Part shown: positions 45,661 to 58,290 of the stretch, piece after piece
How positions within the stretch are numbered: position 1 is the stretch's first letter
Layout: the number at the start of each line of letters is the position of its first letter
Program-made: the position numbers and the translations under genes
The notes under the pieces: model-generated
Seen by the model: only the letters and a program-made list of their open reading frames with translations
Told to the model about the DNA's origin: nothing
Database searches by the model: none
Assembly (NCBI RefSeq): GCF_037392515.1
Contig: NC_090291.1
Coordinates: forward strand, 30,738,001-30,802,000
DNA length: 64,000 bases
Source of the DNA: Haliotis asinina
Taxonomy: Eukaryota; Mollusca; Gastropoda; Lepetellida; Haliotidae
Direction: 5' to 3'

Positions 45661-48190
45661 CTTAGATCATGAGCTGCGTCATTTTTCTTTTTGTTATCCA
45701 TTAAATACTGTTGCTGAATGATTGATTTTTGCAATAAAATTATTTTAAGTTACCATATCTAGGTTAAGTTTTGTTTTAGACTAGAAATATATTTGGTCCT
45801 TTGAACGCTAGTCTATATCATGTCTTTGTGTTGCAAAAGTCGTATATGATGGAAGTCAAGAATCTCGCGTCTCACTTTGAAAAACTCATTTGTTTGAATC
45901 ATTTTCTCTTTGTTTTCAGAAACTAGACGATAGTCTAATACTTTACATATCATATATGTTTCTGTGTATCTAATAATTTTAAGATTTTGGGACCAAATAA
46001 CTATATGTTCAGATACTAAGCATTAGTCTAATGCGTCAGATATAACACATTCTGTACATCTATCAATTCTGAGATTTTTCTATAACTTCATCTGATGTAT
46101 GCTTCATCTTTGTCAGCTTAACCTCTCCAAGTAAATGATCAACATATGTTTAGGAAACATTTTAACTTAATATCTGGTGAATGTGGTAGAGGTAAGAATA
46201 TTCGGTAAAAATGTAATCGAAATGGTAAATATAACGGTATGTCTCCCCGTGAGAGTTCAGTTTTGTGATTTCCAAATACACAAAATTCAAAGCAATCATT
46301 TCGTCAAGAACTGAATGTAATTTTGAGTAGACGAACGGGTCCTGTTTCCAGTTCCATTCGTGGTATAGCATTTTAAATTCTGTAGCTTTTGTTTGTTACT
46401 GTCCGTGTATCTGTCTATGTTAACATTTAAGTTGAAAATATAGAATGAAAGGTCAGAGTCGTCGCTCTGGAGCTCTAGAGAACACGATGTGTTGCAAATC
46501 GCGTGAGTAAATATTCATTATTACCAATTTCATGTTCATGTTGTTTCCTGTAATTACAAGTATTTCGCTTTATTGTATTAAAATACACTGACACAAAAAA
46601 TCGCCTTGACTGCAACCCCCAGATATTTTGGACAATGAGGATCCAAAGCACCAACAAGTGTATATGATTGACTTTCAGACAGACACACATTAAATCTTAT
46701 TACATTTTTACATTTCTCAACTGAAAACATCATTTGAATAGTTTTTTTTGTAACGTTCGTGTCACCGTACAGTGGGCACTGTTAAAGCATCTAACAGTGC
46801 GTCATATAATTCCACATCGTCCATGCTTAGCTCACAGACAGTCGCTAGGTCATTCTTTTCTACAATAAGCACGTGATAATTAACATCGCACATTTTGTTT
46901 CTATTTTACAGTCACAATAATTGGCACACATTAGGCTGTGGCTCACTATCATTACTTTAATGAAAACTAAAGAAGGAATATTTGGTTCCCCATTTATATT
47001 TAATACATGTATCTCGTTTCATAGTTTCTGTCATTTGAACATCTTGAAAACGGTAGATATTTCTTTCTTTTTCTTAAGAAATGTAAAAATATTCTCTACC
47101 TTATTATCGACACGTCTACATTTTTTGTGATTTTATTTGAAGTATGCCATTCAATATTGTCCTGTTGAATAACGAGACACACATAAAATACAAATAGGGA
47201 TACACAGACAGCAGAAACTGCGTGATTACAATAAACGCAAAGTTATGCAATGACTGTTTGCAGTAAAGAAGTGAGATGTAAATGCACGATGAAGTAGCAA
47301 GAATCAAGCCCAAACCCTCAAAGTTTCATCAGATCATATTAATGTCATAAGATGCAATGTTTTGGCGATTCTCAATGTGTTTGCCCTACGTAAAAGTGTC
47401 TAACAAATCAGGATCGGGATTTAGGTTTCATCTTAAACAGGAGGCTCGAAGTGATGGTGGTGTGTATTGACGTATGTCGATTTGACGAAATCGTGAAGAA
47501 GGAACTGGCTCTGAGTTCAAATCCGCATAATGTGGCTGAAAAAAGTCACTCCATATATACTCGAGGGGCATCCGGGTTCGAATGTGTGCCCAGTAACCCC
47601 TTCTGGTCGTTAGAAACACCTCAGCAGATGTTATCAATATCTTAAAAACAAACAAACAACCAACCAACCAACCAACCAACCAACCAACCAACCAACCAAC
47701 CAACCAAACAAACGCCATTATTTACAGATCACCGACACACAGTCGAATATTTTGTTCCAAAATAACAGGAAAATAAACAAACACTGCATTACGTCATCAG
47801 CTCTGTAGGAACTAGCAACTTCTGGTATTGATGATAGATTAAAACGAATAATGTCTGACTAAAACGTTAAACATTGACACATTTGGCATTTGATTAGATC
47901 TGATCTGGTTTGTTTTTCTATGAAGCCCTCTCATTAAGACTATGTAAATGTGAAAAACTCTTTCAAATCCTGCATGTTCACTACTAGAACAAAAACAATT
48001 AAGGGCATGTCATGGCGGATGAACCAATCCACGATGAAAACCTCTTCTCTTGAAAGGCATACAAATAATCTCAGTATGACTATTACAAGCACAAGAACGG
48101 CGATGGTAAACATATGCAATTTGAAAAACATAAACTATTTTCTATGATCTTGCGTAAACTCATTTGAATTTTCAGAATGACCTTGTACAA
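45661..48190. other. no gene seen
   Basis: AT-rich single-copy-looking sequence with a SINE-like segment and a (CCAA)n tract at 47646-47713. Frames are short and without conserved-looking motifs. Confidence 0.4.
47440..47713 (+). mobile_element. candidate third SINE-like element with (CCAA)n tail
   Basis: GGCTCTGAGTTCAAATCC resembles a tRNA B box; the segment ends with CACCTCAGCAGATGTTATC and a (CAAC)n tract at 47646-47713. Only one copy is seen, so family status is unproven. Confidence 0.35.
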
Positions 48191-48328
48191 AGCGCTATGG
48201 TTACCCACAGGCAAACTGTAGATCAAATAGCGTTACGCAACAAGGAGAAAATGACCACCCTTATATGCGCGAAGGTTGTTGCGCAACCCTGTTTGCGCTA
48301 CAGTTTGCCTGTGGGTGATCGTAACTCC
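48191..48328. mobile_element. foldback (MITE-like) element near GT47 gene
   Basis: Arms of about 60 bp; a perfect 16-bp core CCACAGGCAAACTGTA at 48205-48220 faces its complement at 48299-48314, and CGCAACAA faces TTGTTGCG further in. No ORF. Confidence 0.65.
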
Positions 48329-49004
48329 CAAACATTAACATAGACTTACATAGACATTAACATAGACATAGGCTTTGCACAACGGCATCCTGTATTTCAG
48401 GGATAAGCATTCGTAATAACGCATTATCAGGTAAAGCTATGTGGTTCATCCGCCTCTTCCTCATCGTGATGATATACGATGTGATGCCGTATAACCTTCA
48501 TCTTGCAACTGACTCCAATGTCGATTAAATGGGCATTATGCCCAAATCAGTGACAAACATACGAGGTCACACTTCACTGATTGTCCGCTGTCCATGAAAC
48601 TACGGCTTTTTTACGTACACTTCTTGTCGTTAACTAGATGGGCAACTGGAAACCTACATGTTTATTTCCTGACACACCTTGTCTGACAGATGTTCTACCT
48701 CCGCCAGTGGAACATCAACAGCAACCTTCCGCAAGCATCCCAGTCGCTGGGATCATGCAGAACACTCACTGGTTTTCCAGGACGGACTTTCTTTACGGAC
48801 GAATTGACATACTGAGTACAGTCAATACATTCTTACTTTGCCATTGACATAGTTGGTACATCTCCCGATTTCTGGCATTTCCCCTTTTATCACGTGCATC
48901 TTACTGTTTCTGGGCACTGATTCGCCACTCTTGTCTAGAACATTACAGCACAGCACTATCCTTTGTTACAAACTGAAAGAATTCACTATACTATTATTCA
49001 ATCG

Positions 49005-50369
49005 TCATCGATTATACATGTGCTTCACCTCCCCCATAATCATGTCCAGAGCATCTTTTCGAGAACGTAGCTGATCACTTGTGCCAGATTCGACGACACT
49101 GTACTGTAACATCCTGGCAACCTTAAGAACATTCTGATGGAGTCTTTTGACCTCATCCTTTGGAATGACCTTCAGGATATCTTCAATCTTCTCCTGTCGC
49201 TCTATCCGTGCTGAATCTATTGCCACTGAGAAATCCGTATAATTCAGTACCCTTTGGAAGGGGTATTCCACATTTTGATCAGCAAATCTGAAAATGACTG
49301 GAATGCATCCACTCTGAATACTGTCATAAAATGACTTCCTCGTTGGAGAGTCTCCTGGAGGTTGAAGACAAAACACGGACTTCTGCATCCATCCAATTGT
49401 GATGTTCTCATGACCAGAGTGACACTCCATTGTGTTAAGAAAGACCCCGGTGGGCATTTTCTGTTCTTGTTGCTTCAGAACATCAACTATTTGTTCAAAG
49501 CTTACATCGGTAACTCTATGGGACATCTGATCCAGAACTCGTTGTCTGAACTGGTTTGTCTTCACACCAGCAGCAATAAACATCAGTACCTGCCGAGCTC
49601 CTAATCCAGGTGAAGATATTGCCTGTGGAGCTGATTTAGCGTTGTAAAGATGCACATACGACGGGTAGGGAGCTACTATGATTCGCTGGTTCTCAAGACC
49701 TAGAGATTGTCTGTACTTCTGGTTATAGTCCTTTTCAATGGCAACATACGTCACATTTCTACAGTTTGGGTTCTGAAGCAAAGGGTAGTCTGGTGCTGCT
49801 TGTTCGCGTTCAATTTTTGCCAGTGCTGAGAGGTGAGGCTTCCCTTGCCTTAGGTAGGGCATGGAATGTATGACCTTAAACAGTTCCTCTTGTAACTTTA
49901 TAACGGTTTCGGATGTTTTACAATACCTCGATACCCCCATGTAAGCAGGGATGTAGAAGATATCGGCTTCCTCTGGACTCATGGTTCGGTATCGACTGTG
50001 CAGAAGCTGGTTGTGAAGAATCACCTCCAGCGAGAACTGATTGGTATGAAACACTCCCATCTCCCCTTCCCGGTATAACAGCTTTCCAATTCCTCCGTTG
50101 TCTAAATGTAAACAGTATGTCGGAAACTTTGCATCCTCCAAACAATTCACTATATCTCTATTAAACTTTGGTGGCAACGAATATATGTACACTTTGGGTA
50201 TTCTTGTCCACGTGGCCACAATATCTTCTTTCAAATTGGAAATCTTGGAAATGTCATGCTTCAGCACAGTTATTTCTCCTTCTTCTAAACTGACATAGAG
50301 GGCTCCTCCAATGAAGGCGACAAGAGCCACCAACAGCAGTCTCTTCTTTGTTCTCCTGGAGAGCAACAT
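49005..50369 (-). CDS. exostosin-family (GT47) glycosyltransferase, single coding exon
   Basis: 454 residues. A short basic N-terminus (MLLSRRTKKR) and one hydrophobic span (LLLVALVAFIGGALYVSL, about residues 11-28) give a type II Golgi/ER anchor. The rest fits the exostosin domain: KVYIYSLPPKFN at its start, HNQLLHSRYRTMSPEEADIF, YIPAY, and the donor-site signature PPGDSPTRKSFYDSIQSGCI followed by PVIF. The family transfers sugars from UDP-sugars onto glycans; EXT1/2 make heparan sulfate, but this protein lacks the second GT64 domain and looks like the short invertebrate/plant-type GT47 proteins. The acceptor sugar is unknown. The typical internal GxDH motif was not found. Intronless coding region; minus-strand AATAAA at 48666-48661 may end the transcript. 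Confidence 0.88.
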   Translation of the reverse strand: MLLSRRTKKRLLLVALVAFIGGALYVSLEEGEITVLKHDISKISNLKEDIVATWTRIPKVYIYSLPPKFNRDIVNCLEDAKFPTYCLHLDNGGIGKLLYREGEMGVFHTNQFSLEVILHNQLLHSRYRTMSPEEADIFYIPAYMGVSRYCKTSETVIKLQEELFKVIHSMPYLRQGKPHLSALAKIEREQAAPDYPLLQNPNCRNVTYVAIEKDYNQKYRQSLGLENQRIIVAPYPSYVHLYNAKSAPQAISSPGLGARQVLMFIAAGVKTNQFRQRVLDQMSHRVTDVSFEQIVDVLKQQEQKMPTGVFLNTMECHSGHENITIGWMQKSVFCLQPPGDSPTRKSFYDSIQSGCIPVIFRFADQNVEYPFQRVLNYTDFSVAIDSARIERQEKIEDILKVIPKDEVKRLHQNVLKVARMLQYSVVESGTSDQLRSRKDALDMIMGEVKHMYNR

Positions 50370-50443
50370 GTCGTTTTACGGAAGATGAGAATATTGTATT
50401 ACCTTCTCTTTGACAATCACGAATGGTGACGGTCTGTGTGCAT
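50370..50443 (-). other. 5' UTR of GT47 gene downstream of a splice acceptor
   Basis: In mRNA sense an acceptor TACATTTTCAG ends at 50444, leaving 74 nt before the ATG. The ATG at 50369 is the first in frame and starts the signal anchor. Confidence 0.5.
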
Positions 50444-50571
50444 CTGAAAATGTAAAAAGATATTAACATGTAATGATTTGACTGAACCCATAAGGTTTAC
50501 CGTAGTATCTCTCGCTTCGAACTAATACTGAATTGTGGGATTCTACTCAATTCATCGCACAAGAAAACGAT

Positions 50572-50815
50572 TGATTGTTTTATATTTAACGACGCCCTAG
50601 GCAATATTGCAGCTCTATGAGTGTCCTGTAAATAATTGAGTCTGGGCCAGACAACTCAGTGATTGATATCATGACCATCCATTTACGTAGTTACGATACG
50701 ATGAAATATGTCAACCAAGTTAGCGAGCCTGACCACCCGATCCCGCGAGTCGCCTCTTACGACAAGCATGGGTTGCTGAAGACCAGTTCTAACCCGGATC
50801 TGCAAATGTCTGTTA
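50572..50815 (+). mobile_element. family 2 dispersed repeat copy
   Basis: TTAACGACGCCCTAGGCAAT, GAGTCTGGGCCAGACAACTC, AGCGAGCCTGACCACCCGAT, GTCGCCTCTTACGACAAGCA. In the probable 5' UTR intron of the GT47 gene. Confidence 0.65.
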
Positions 50816-51269
50816 AGCTCATATTATGGTAGGATCACATACATTATTTCATACAATTTCAGTATAAACTAAACTGACGAGCAAAAGAAAGTACACACGT
50901 TGTGTTTCTACCAATGAGATAAGAATAAACAAAACATTTCTACGAAATCACACGGCAATACACGTGTTTTATCAGCAAAACGACATTGTAATAAATAGCG
51001 GTGTAGTTATGACAAACGGTTCTTGCGATGCTGGTAGGCCAAGGCCATTCAACACATGGGTCTGTGAGCAAATAAGATTTTTGTCAATTGTTCAGTCTTC
51101 AATAATGTTTTTTGGTTGCATTTTGGCAAATGAAACATGATGGTTGCGTTCTATACAATCAGTGTTCTTCAATAATTTTACTAGATAGGACGCAGATTTG
51201 GGATTTCATCAACAAATACACATGTGTACTTTCTTTTGCTTGTCAGATGATAATGTTAATCTACTTTAC

Positions 51270-51400
51270 CTTATTGGGTATGATAAATTCACGTTTTCCA
51301 AAGTCCAGTTCTTCTGAGACCCCACTATTCGATGTTCAGAGTTTCGTCCCTTAGATGTTTCAGGATGCAAGGATCATGAGTTCCCGATTTGATCTGATTT
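51270..51400 (-). other. candidate upstream 5' UTR exon of GT47 gene
   Basis: Bounded in minus sense by acceptor TTGCTTTTCAG and donor AAG/GTAAAGTAG. No long ORF. Linked to the GT47 gene only by strand and distance. Confidence 0.3.
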
Positions 51401-51410
51401 CTGAAAAGCA

Positions 51411-52074
51411 AAATTGATACTGTCAGTATCCATTGTATGCTGATCCTTGTGTCAAACCTTTCCTATTTACTGTGTTACATATGTTAGATATCTACATAGC
51501 CTATAGAAGATATGAATCTGTGGACAGAGTTACATCTCATAAATGTGTTGGGATCCTGTGATCATGATTATGATTACAATCCTTCGGCCTTTCCTTCGTA
51601 CATTTCGTTAAAAAAAGCAACATGCACGCAATCCAACGGAGAAATGAGATATTCACTTCGCAGTTACGTCTCAGATGAGAAAAATGACTTATTTCAAAAT
51701 CGAAAAGCTTACTGCAACATTGTCACTGAAAACAAAAAATAACGTCTATCATGTACATTAAGTGAATTACGTATATAGCCTATTCGGTTTTATTAGAGCG
51801 AAGTCAATCTGTCACGGTGTACCCTGTAGGCCTCGCGCTGATTAAATACCCTTTTGAAGATCGGACAAAGCGTTCTCGTGTTCTCCCCAATACAAGTAGA
51901 ACGCTGGCCTGCACTCGATAACAAGTCTCCTTCACAGAATGTAACTGGGAACGAGCATATGTTTGCATTTCTTATCACTGAGTCCCCTGTGCATAAACTA
52001 GCTTCGGTTGATCCAAAACAGAGTTCCCTAATCACGATGACTTCTAATGCCTCATTGTGACCTATAATGACGGC
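51411..52074. other. no gene seen upstream of the GT47 gene
   Basis: Two small frames (51512-51742 plus, 51793-52035 minus) lack motifs. The GT47 promoter may be here or near 51400. Confidence 0.3.
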
Positions 52075-53130
52075 TCAGTCTAGAGATGGCTATTCCCACT
52101 ATGACTATTCCAACTATGACTGCTCCCATTGTGACTACTCCCGTTGTGACTACTCCCTATATGACTACTACTGTGACTAGTCCCATTGTGACTACTCTCT
52201 ATATGACTACTGCTGTGACAGCTCCCATTGTGACTCTGTGATAACTCCCATTGTGACTACTTCCTATACGACTACTACTGTTAACTCCCTAAGTGACTAT
52301 TCCTACGAGTGAGACCTTACTAGTCACACCTTACAATGTAATTATTACTTGTTCTCGTTACGATACGGCTGCTATATAGCCGATGTGACGATAAATATTA
52401 ACTCACTCACTCCCCCATGTGACTACTTCAGTTATGACAACTCAGAGTATGACTTCTCCCTATGCGACTGCTCCCATTGTGATTATTCCTACTATGACTA
52501 CTCCCAGTGTTACTACTTCCGCTGTGTCTGCTCCTACTATGAGTATCCTCATTGTAACTCTCCTATGACTACTCCTACTGTGACTACTCCTACTGTGACT
52601 ACTCCAAGTATGACTACTCCCTAAGTGACTGCTAGTATGGCTGCTCCCATTGTGACTATTCCTACTGTGACTTCTATTTCTATGACTAGTCTCAGTGTGA
52701 CTACTCCTATTATAACTACTTCAAGTATGGACTACTCCTACTGTGACTACTCCCTCAACGACTGCTCTCAATATGACTACTCCTTCTACACCTACTCCTA
52801 CTATGACTACTCCTGTGAGAAGTGTGATTATTCCTGCTGTGAATACTCCTTCTGTGACTACTCTCAAAATAACTACCCTTACAATAACTACTCCAAGTAT
52901 GACTAGTTTTACTATGACTACTCACAGTGTGCCTATTCCTACTGTGACTACTCCTATGACCACTCCAAGTATGAATGCTTCTTCTATGACTACTCTCAGT
53001 ATGCCTACACCAACTGTGACTACTCCCATTGTGATTACTCCTAACATGACTACTCTCAGCATGGCTTCTACTTGAAGTCCACCTACTATGCCTACACCTA
53101 TTATGCCTACTCCTCCTATGACTACTCCCA
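52075..53130. repeat. 15-bp minisatellite, about 1 kb
   Basis: Diverged units of TGACTACTCCTACTG type with two plain gaps (52300-52410 and others). Yields long frames in several directions (TTP, DYS repeats), none with gene-like composition. Confidence 0.8.
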
Positions 53131-53139
53131 GTAAGACAA

Positions 53140-54220
53140 CTAAAGGAGAGAATGGATTCTACACAATATATCTCCAAACCTAGTGGCAATTTATAATAAA
53201 ATATCTGCAAAACTGATATTATACAAATGGAGCATTTCATTATGCACTGTTCGACGTTCAAAACATAAACCGAGAGGTACTCTCAATGTCTTTTTTCTCC
53301 AAGTACAGAGTTCAGTCAACAGCGTTTTTGCCCCATAACACTTGCAGTTTGGCATTGACTGACACTAGTAACTTGAAACAGATGAATCCATCTGTAAACT
53401 TGCACATTGCAAGCCATGTTTTTCTTGTAAGCCCGACAGATTGCAAAGCTTTATATTTAGATAGTATTGAGGAGTTGCCCCACCTTTTCAGCCCAAATCA
53501 CGAGTAAACCCAGGCTCTTTATAGTGGTAGCCACGTCCCATCACAAATGAATACACCAAATTAGTAAGGAATTACTAGAAAGTATCTATCTCGTCTTTCC
53601 TTTTGACCACGCCATGTACGTGTCCAAGGTCATCTTGTGCCACGTAAAGGGGTTATCTGCAGTACATGTAATTAACAGTCACTGGACCATACCACACGTG
53701 CATTGATACATCAGTCTGAGTGGGAAATTGCCACAATGGGAAGACATGCTCCGTCAAGCGTCGGTGTCCGCCCATACCACCTCTCTCGCTCTAACTATTT
53801 CAGTTGTGTACGTTATGCTTCGGATGCTTGAAGGAAATTTGGAAGGTAGCACAACAACGGATGGTATGTATTGAACTTCTTTATTGTTTACAACATGACG
53901 TTTCTGGGCTACTTCGAATTCTTCTCCTCTCTCGGGCGAAATCATACATACAAGTATAAAATATATACAAAACAAAATGTGGTATGGGTTTACAACAAAT
54001 TTGTTATTTACAACAAGGCGTTCCTTGCTACTTCTTGCCCCTTCGTCAGATGAAATGGTCACTTGGTGAGGGGTCAAGAAGTAGCCAGAAACATCGTGTT
54101 GTAAATATCAAAATTGTAAATCTATACCTGCATGTTATATATTTTATATAAATGCTTGTATTTCTCACTCATGCCGAGGCGCGTTATTCAGTATCTAAAC
54201 AGGTGACTTTAAGAAAGAAA
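53140..54220. other. no gene seen
   Basis: Short frames only. 53885-54010 and 54080-54110 repeat a TTTACAAC-A-GACG/CGTT type motif (ACAACATGACGTTTCTGGGC, ACAACAAGGCGTTCCTTGCT), suggesting an old local duplication. Confidence 0.3.
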
Positions 54221-54224
54221 CTTA

Positions 54225-54560
54225 TCCTGTCGAATTTTCGACTTGACCAGACTTTTATGACATAATCACGATGATGTAATAATAAAAGAATAAATCAACA
54301 TGGTATCTGATGCTAATGTTTAGTGGACTATTTATTAAGAAGTGATAAATAGCAAAGAAAGATAACTCTACTTTATTTTTAATAGCTACATTTTGAACAG
54401 ATATGAAATGAAATCCAAGTTTATTTGCAGTTTGAAATTATTAGCGGAAATTATCTACTGGCACGTGGACATGTAAAATACATTTATTTGATTGCTCGAA
54501 ATGGAAACTGGCTTGTCCCGAGTGTCAGGTGATGGGCTGTTTTAACCCCTGCTAAAGTGT
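54225..54560. repeat. dispersed repeat, copy 2
   Basis: ACTTTTATGACATAATCACG, GGACTATTTATTAAGAAGTG, AATCCAAGTTTATTTGCAGT, GTTTTAACCCCTG. Confidence 0.65.
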
Positions 54561-54857
54561 ACAATCCTCATCTTTTCGTCGAGTATGTACTCATGTGAAA
54601 ACACAAAATACAACATGGCTTGCTGAAATACCACATATGACATGCCCGAAGGAACTCATTTCGTAGAATAATCGACGCATGTTATTTATTATTTATCTAC
54701 TATTAATAGCCTGGTCTAAACCATTATCTTTTGAAGGTAAGCAGGGCTGAAACACTTCAGTTGATTCATCGCGTCTTGAAAATAATTAATCAGTGTAATA
54801 TTATTCATCGTATTTTCGATTTAACACCAGTCCTTTGCGTACTAAAAAGCGCCCTAG

Positions 54858-55085
54858 TATGTGAATGTATCTGATTTAACCCATTCAACATGTGAATGTA
54901 TCTGATTTAACCCATTCAACATGTGAATGTATCTGATTTAACCCATTCAACATGTGAATGTATCTGATTTAACCCATTCAACATGTGAATGTATCTGATT
55001 TAACCCATTCAACATGTGAATGTATCTGATTTAACCCATTCAACATGTGAATGTATCTGATTTAACCCATTCAACATGTGAATGA
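54858..55085. repeat. 31-bp tandem repeat, about 7 copies
   Basis: Unit CATGTGAATGTATCTGATTT plus AACCCATTCAA. Units are nearly identical, so the array is young. Confidence 0.9.
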
Positions 55086-55365
55086 ATAGCCACTCAGTGC
55101 CCCCAGGTTCTGGTCTCGACGCTAGCATATGTTGTATCGGCACACAAACAACACGAGTATGTTAATGTAAAGCCTTGGTGGGAAACATTAGCCACCATGT
55201 CTATGTCTCGGGGAGAGGTACAAGTGGAGTCTTCTGATTTAATATTGTGGGGGTTTGTTTGTTTGTTGAGTGGGCATGTGTGAGAGAGGGGGTGTGTGAG
55301 TGAGTGAGTGTGGTGGTGGTGTGTGGGTGGGGTGGAGGGGTGGTTTGGGGGGGATTGGTGGGTTA

Positions 55366-55735
55366 ATATCAGTATGTTACTTACGTAATCAGACAATCGA
55401 TTTCTGTTTGTCTGTCTCAGTATCAGTATGCTATTTATGTAATGATGTAATGAGATTATCGATTCAGGTTTGAATCTCTCAGTATCAGTATCTTATTGTG
55501 TAGTCAGGTAATCGAGCTGGGTATGTCTGTCTCAATATCAAAAGTTACTTATGTAATCAGATTATCGATTTGGGTTTTCCTGTCTCAATATCAGTATGTT
55601 AGTTATATAAACAAAGCAAACATGTTTCGTCCGAGGATTGAAACATTTTCCGTTTTAAAAATAAACGTGTTTCGTCAGAGGATTAAACATTTTCCGTTTC
55701 AAAAATATACGTGTTTCGTCAGAGGATTACAAATA
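55366..55735. repeat. two adjacent short tandem repeats
   Basis: 55366-55612: four diverged ~63-bp units (CAGTATGTTACTTACGTAAT, CAATCGATT). 55618-55735: two and a half ~45-bp units (GTGTTTCGTCAGAGGATTA, AACATTTTCCGTTT). Confidence 0.75.
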
Positions 55736-55739
55736 ACTG

Positions 55740-57850
55740 ACATTCGATGCCGAAAACGTAGTAAGCATTGCTCAAACCTTCCCCTGTGATATTTAATACT
55801 TTCGGATATGTTGGTCACCTAATTTGTATTAAGTCAGTGTTGGTAGAACCCGCTTCTAAAACCTTGTCCTGAAACCTTTCACTGGATGTAATAGCAAACA
55901 TTGAGAAAGTATACCCGTGCTTACTTAAGCAGTTTGTCCGCCAATCTAAGTCAGGTGCCACGCCTAGTTTCTTTGATCAACAAATGAATTATCATTTCAT
56001 ACAGAATGGATCATCTTTACGGCAAGATTATCATCAGTAAGATAACTACTAAAGATTAACGTCTAGGTCGGATTTAATCTGAACAAATCAAAATGTAAGG
56101 CTATCACAAAGTAAGGACTCACCTCTAGCTCAAGCCGTGCTCAACGTAGACACGTTATAAAAGTTAAATCTTCGTTGTGTATGACACCTTCCAACATTCC
56201 TAATGCTCCACATGTTTGACTCCCTTTAGGCGTGACCTTATGAAAGGGCTAATCAGGTCAAGGTCAGTCGTGTTTCAATAGGTCGTGTTGCACCCGTACC
56301 GTGCGCATGGGGTAAGGATCACAAAAAGCAAACCCGTTCAGCAAGACAGTGATGCTATTTATATCGATATCTATGAAGCATTGTCGGGACAAAGGGCATT
56401 TCGGAAGATTTATCTGTAGATAAGAGTGCGAAACAGAGAGGAAATTTAAACTGCAGGTGTTTATTAATCGGGGTTGACGTGGAAAAGACATTTCGGTACA
56501 TGTCTAAACAACGTGGTTTGAACATGTGGCGATTTGTTGGTGCTGTGGAGACGCCCGTCCATTCATCGTTCTACATGCTCGCACACTCAAATAAACAGGG
56601 TTCAAACTATGTTTGAATGGCATCTTGGCAACATTCCCACATGAACAAAACGTGAAAACGGCTGAAGTAGCTAATTTTTACAAACAACTGAACTTTTTAC
56701 ATAAAGTAGTGTGCATGTCTCAGTGATTCAGTTTTGGGCATAACCAACTAACCAGTTTACATAAAAGGGCTTGTAAGTTTCAACATAGTCTGTTTTCAAC
56801 AATTCAACTTTGGGGCATAATAAACTAATCAGTTCATATGAAATGGTTTGTATGTTTCAATAAATCAGGTTCTGACACAATACAAATTATACTATTGATT
56901 TCGTGATTTCGTGAGTGAGTGATTTCGTGAGTGAGTGAGTGAGTGAGCGGTTTCGGATGTCAAGCGTACGTCCGTGAAAAGCTACAACAGTGTACGTAAT
57001 CCATCACAACATTCTGAGCACACTTTTACCAGCGTGTATGGACATGCCATACGGTGCATCTGAGGGAGTTGTAAGAACACTGTCGACATTATTGGCTATC
57101 AGACTACCTCCTACGAATCACAATTGCATGTAAAATCACAAGTACAGATGGTTTCTCTTCAGGTCGATTTAACGCAGTAAAGCGCATAAGCGGGCTCCAC
57201 ATTAACGCCGATAGCACTGAGACTGTTTCAAAGTAACAGTACGTATCAGATGCACACAAATACAACGGAGCGTCCCCCCTTTACATAAGATACTGTGTGT
57301 CCTGTAACTTCTCATATGAACTCATGCTGTGTATACTGAGTTAGGACGAAATGCATATCCAACAGGCTGGTGCTCGTTCCTAACGCTTTGATCAGTGTCG
57401 TAAGAAACTTTGGCTTTATCTCCGTGTCTCTCAATGTCCCAGTCTCAACAAAATAAATATTAACCGAACTGGCATTCGTAATGAAATTCGGCTGAACAAA
57501 TGTTGTTTTTTAAATTACTAGACGCGAAATATCTTTGCAAGGGCAGGTAATCGCCGTATCCTCACCTGCTCTGAATGACTCATTGTTCCAGTCCCAAAAG
57601 ACCAAATAGTAACTGATGGAATGTATGTAATAAAATCTCGTTTGAAAAAGAAATAAAATGTTATTTACTTCAACTTTTGTTTAGGAGACCCACTAATTAG
57701 CATAGCCTCGAGCCTATTTCAGTATTGTGGCACAGACACTAATGACACTAAGCTACATAAAGGAATGGGAAATTGCCTCAGGGAAACGTGTCTCCGTCTG
57801 AAACAGTACCCTTCATCCCTGGACATCTTGTTGCTTTTGTTTAACAATTA
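55740..57850. other. no gene seen
   Basis: Single-copy-looking sequence with a GAGT microsatellite at 56910-56947. No splice-bounded open frames that I could connect. Confidence 0.35.
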
Positions 57851-57935
57851 GGAGATAGTTCCATTGCCTCTTACGACAAACGTTGGTTAATTATTGAAGT
57901 CCAATTCGTACCCAGATATTCACGGGTACAGTCTA
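57850..57935 (+). mobile_element. family 2 fragment
   Basis: TTGCCTCTTACGACAAACGT and AGATATTCACGGGTAC match the last third of family 2. Confidence 0.45.
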
Positions 57936-57954
57936 GAAAGACCTCAATAGAGCG

Positions 57955-58290
57955 AGGATGTTACAAGAGAGAGAGAGAACGCATGCGCAGTGAATAGGTT
58001 CGCGGAGTTTTAAACAGTATGCCTGCCCGGAGTAAGAAGTCGTGAGCACTAGTCTAACCTTGGTTGTGTACACAAACAAGTAAATAATCTACTCGTTACA
58101 TACGAAAAAACAAAACATGTTGATTGTGATAAGCAGACTCTGTCACAGAGAAAACCCAGTGTCTGGTTTATTGACACCTACACCCTCCTGTCTGTTAATG
58201 ACAATATGCAACTTAGAACTTCAGTCCATGACCACACGCAATTTGAAATTAACACCTATCGAGGCTTATACGCCATAAACAGAGAGCCGG
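57955..58290. repeat. dispersed repeat, copy 2 (opposite orientation)
   Basis: CGCATGCGCAGTGAATAGGT, ATAATCTACTCGTTACATAC, GTCTGGTTTATTGACACC: the reverse complement of the element at 28825-29170. Confidence 0.65.

Noticed and set aside
51512-52060. Small frames upstream of the GT47 gene
   Set aside because: No start context, domain or splice partner recognisable.
52349-53261. TTPTVTTP and SSHSRS-type frames as secreted repetitive proteins
   Set aside because: No signal peptide, several frame changes between blocks, both strands open; best explained as satellite.
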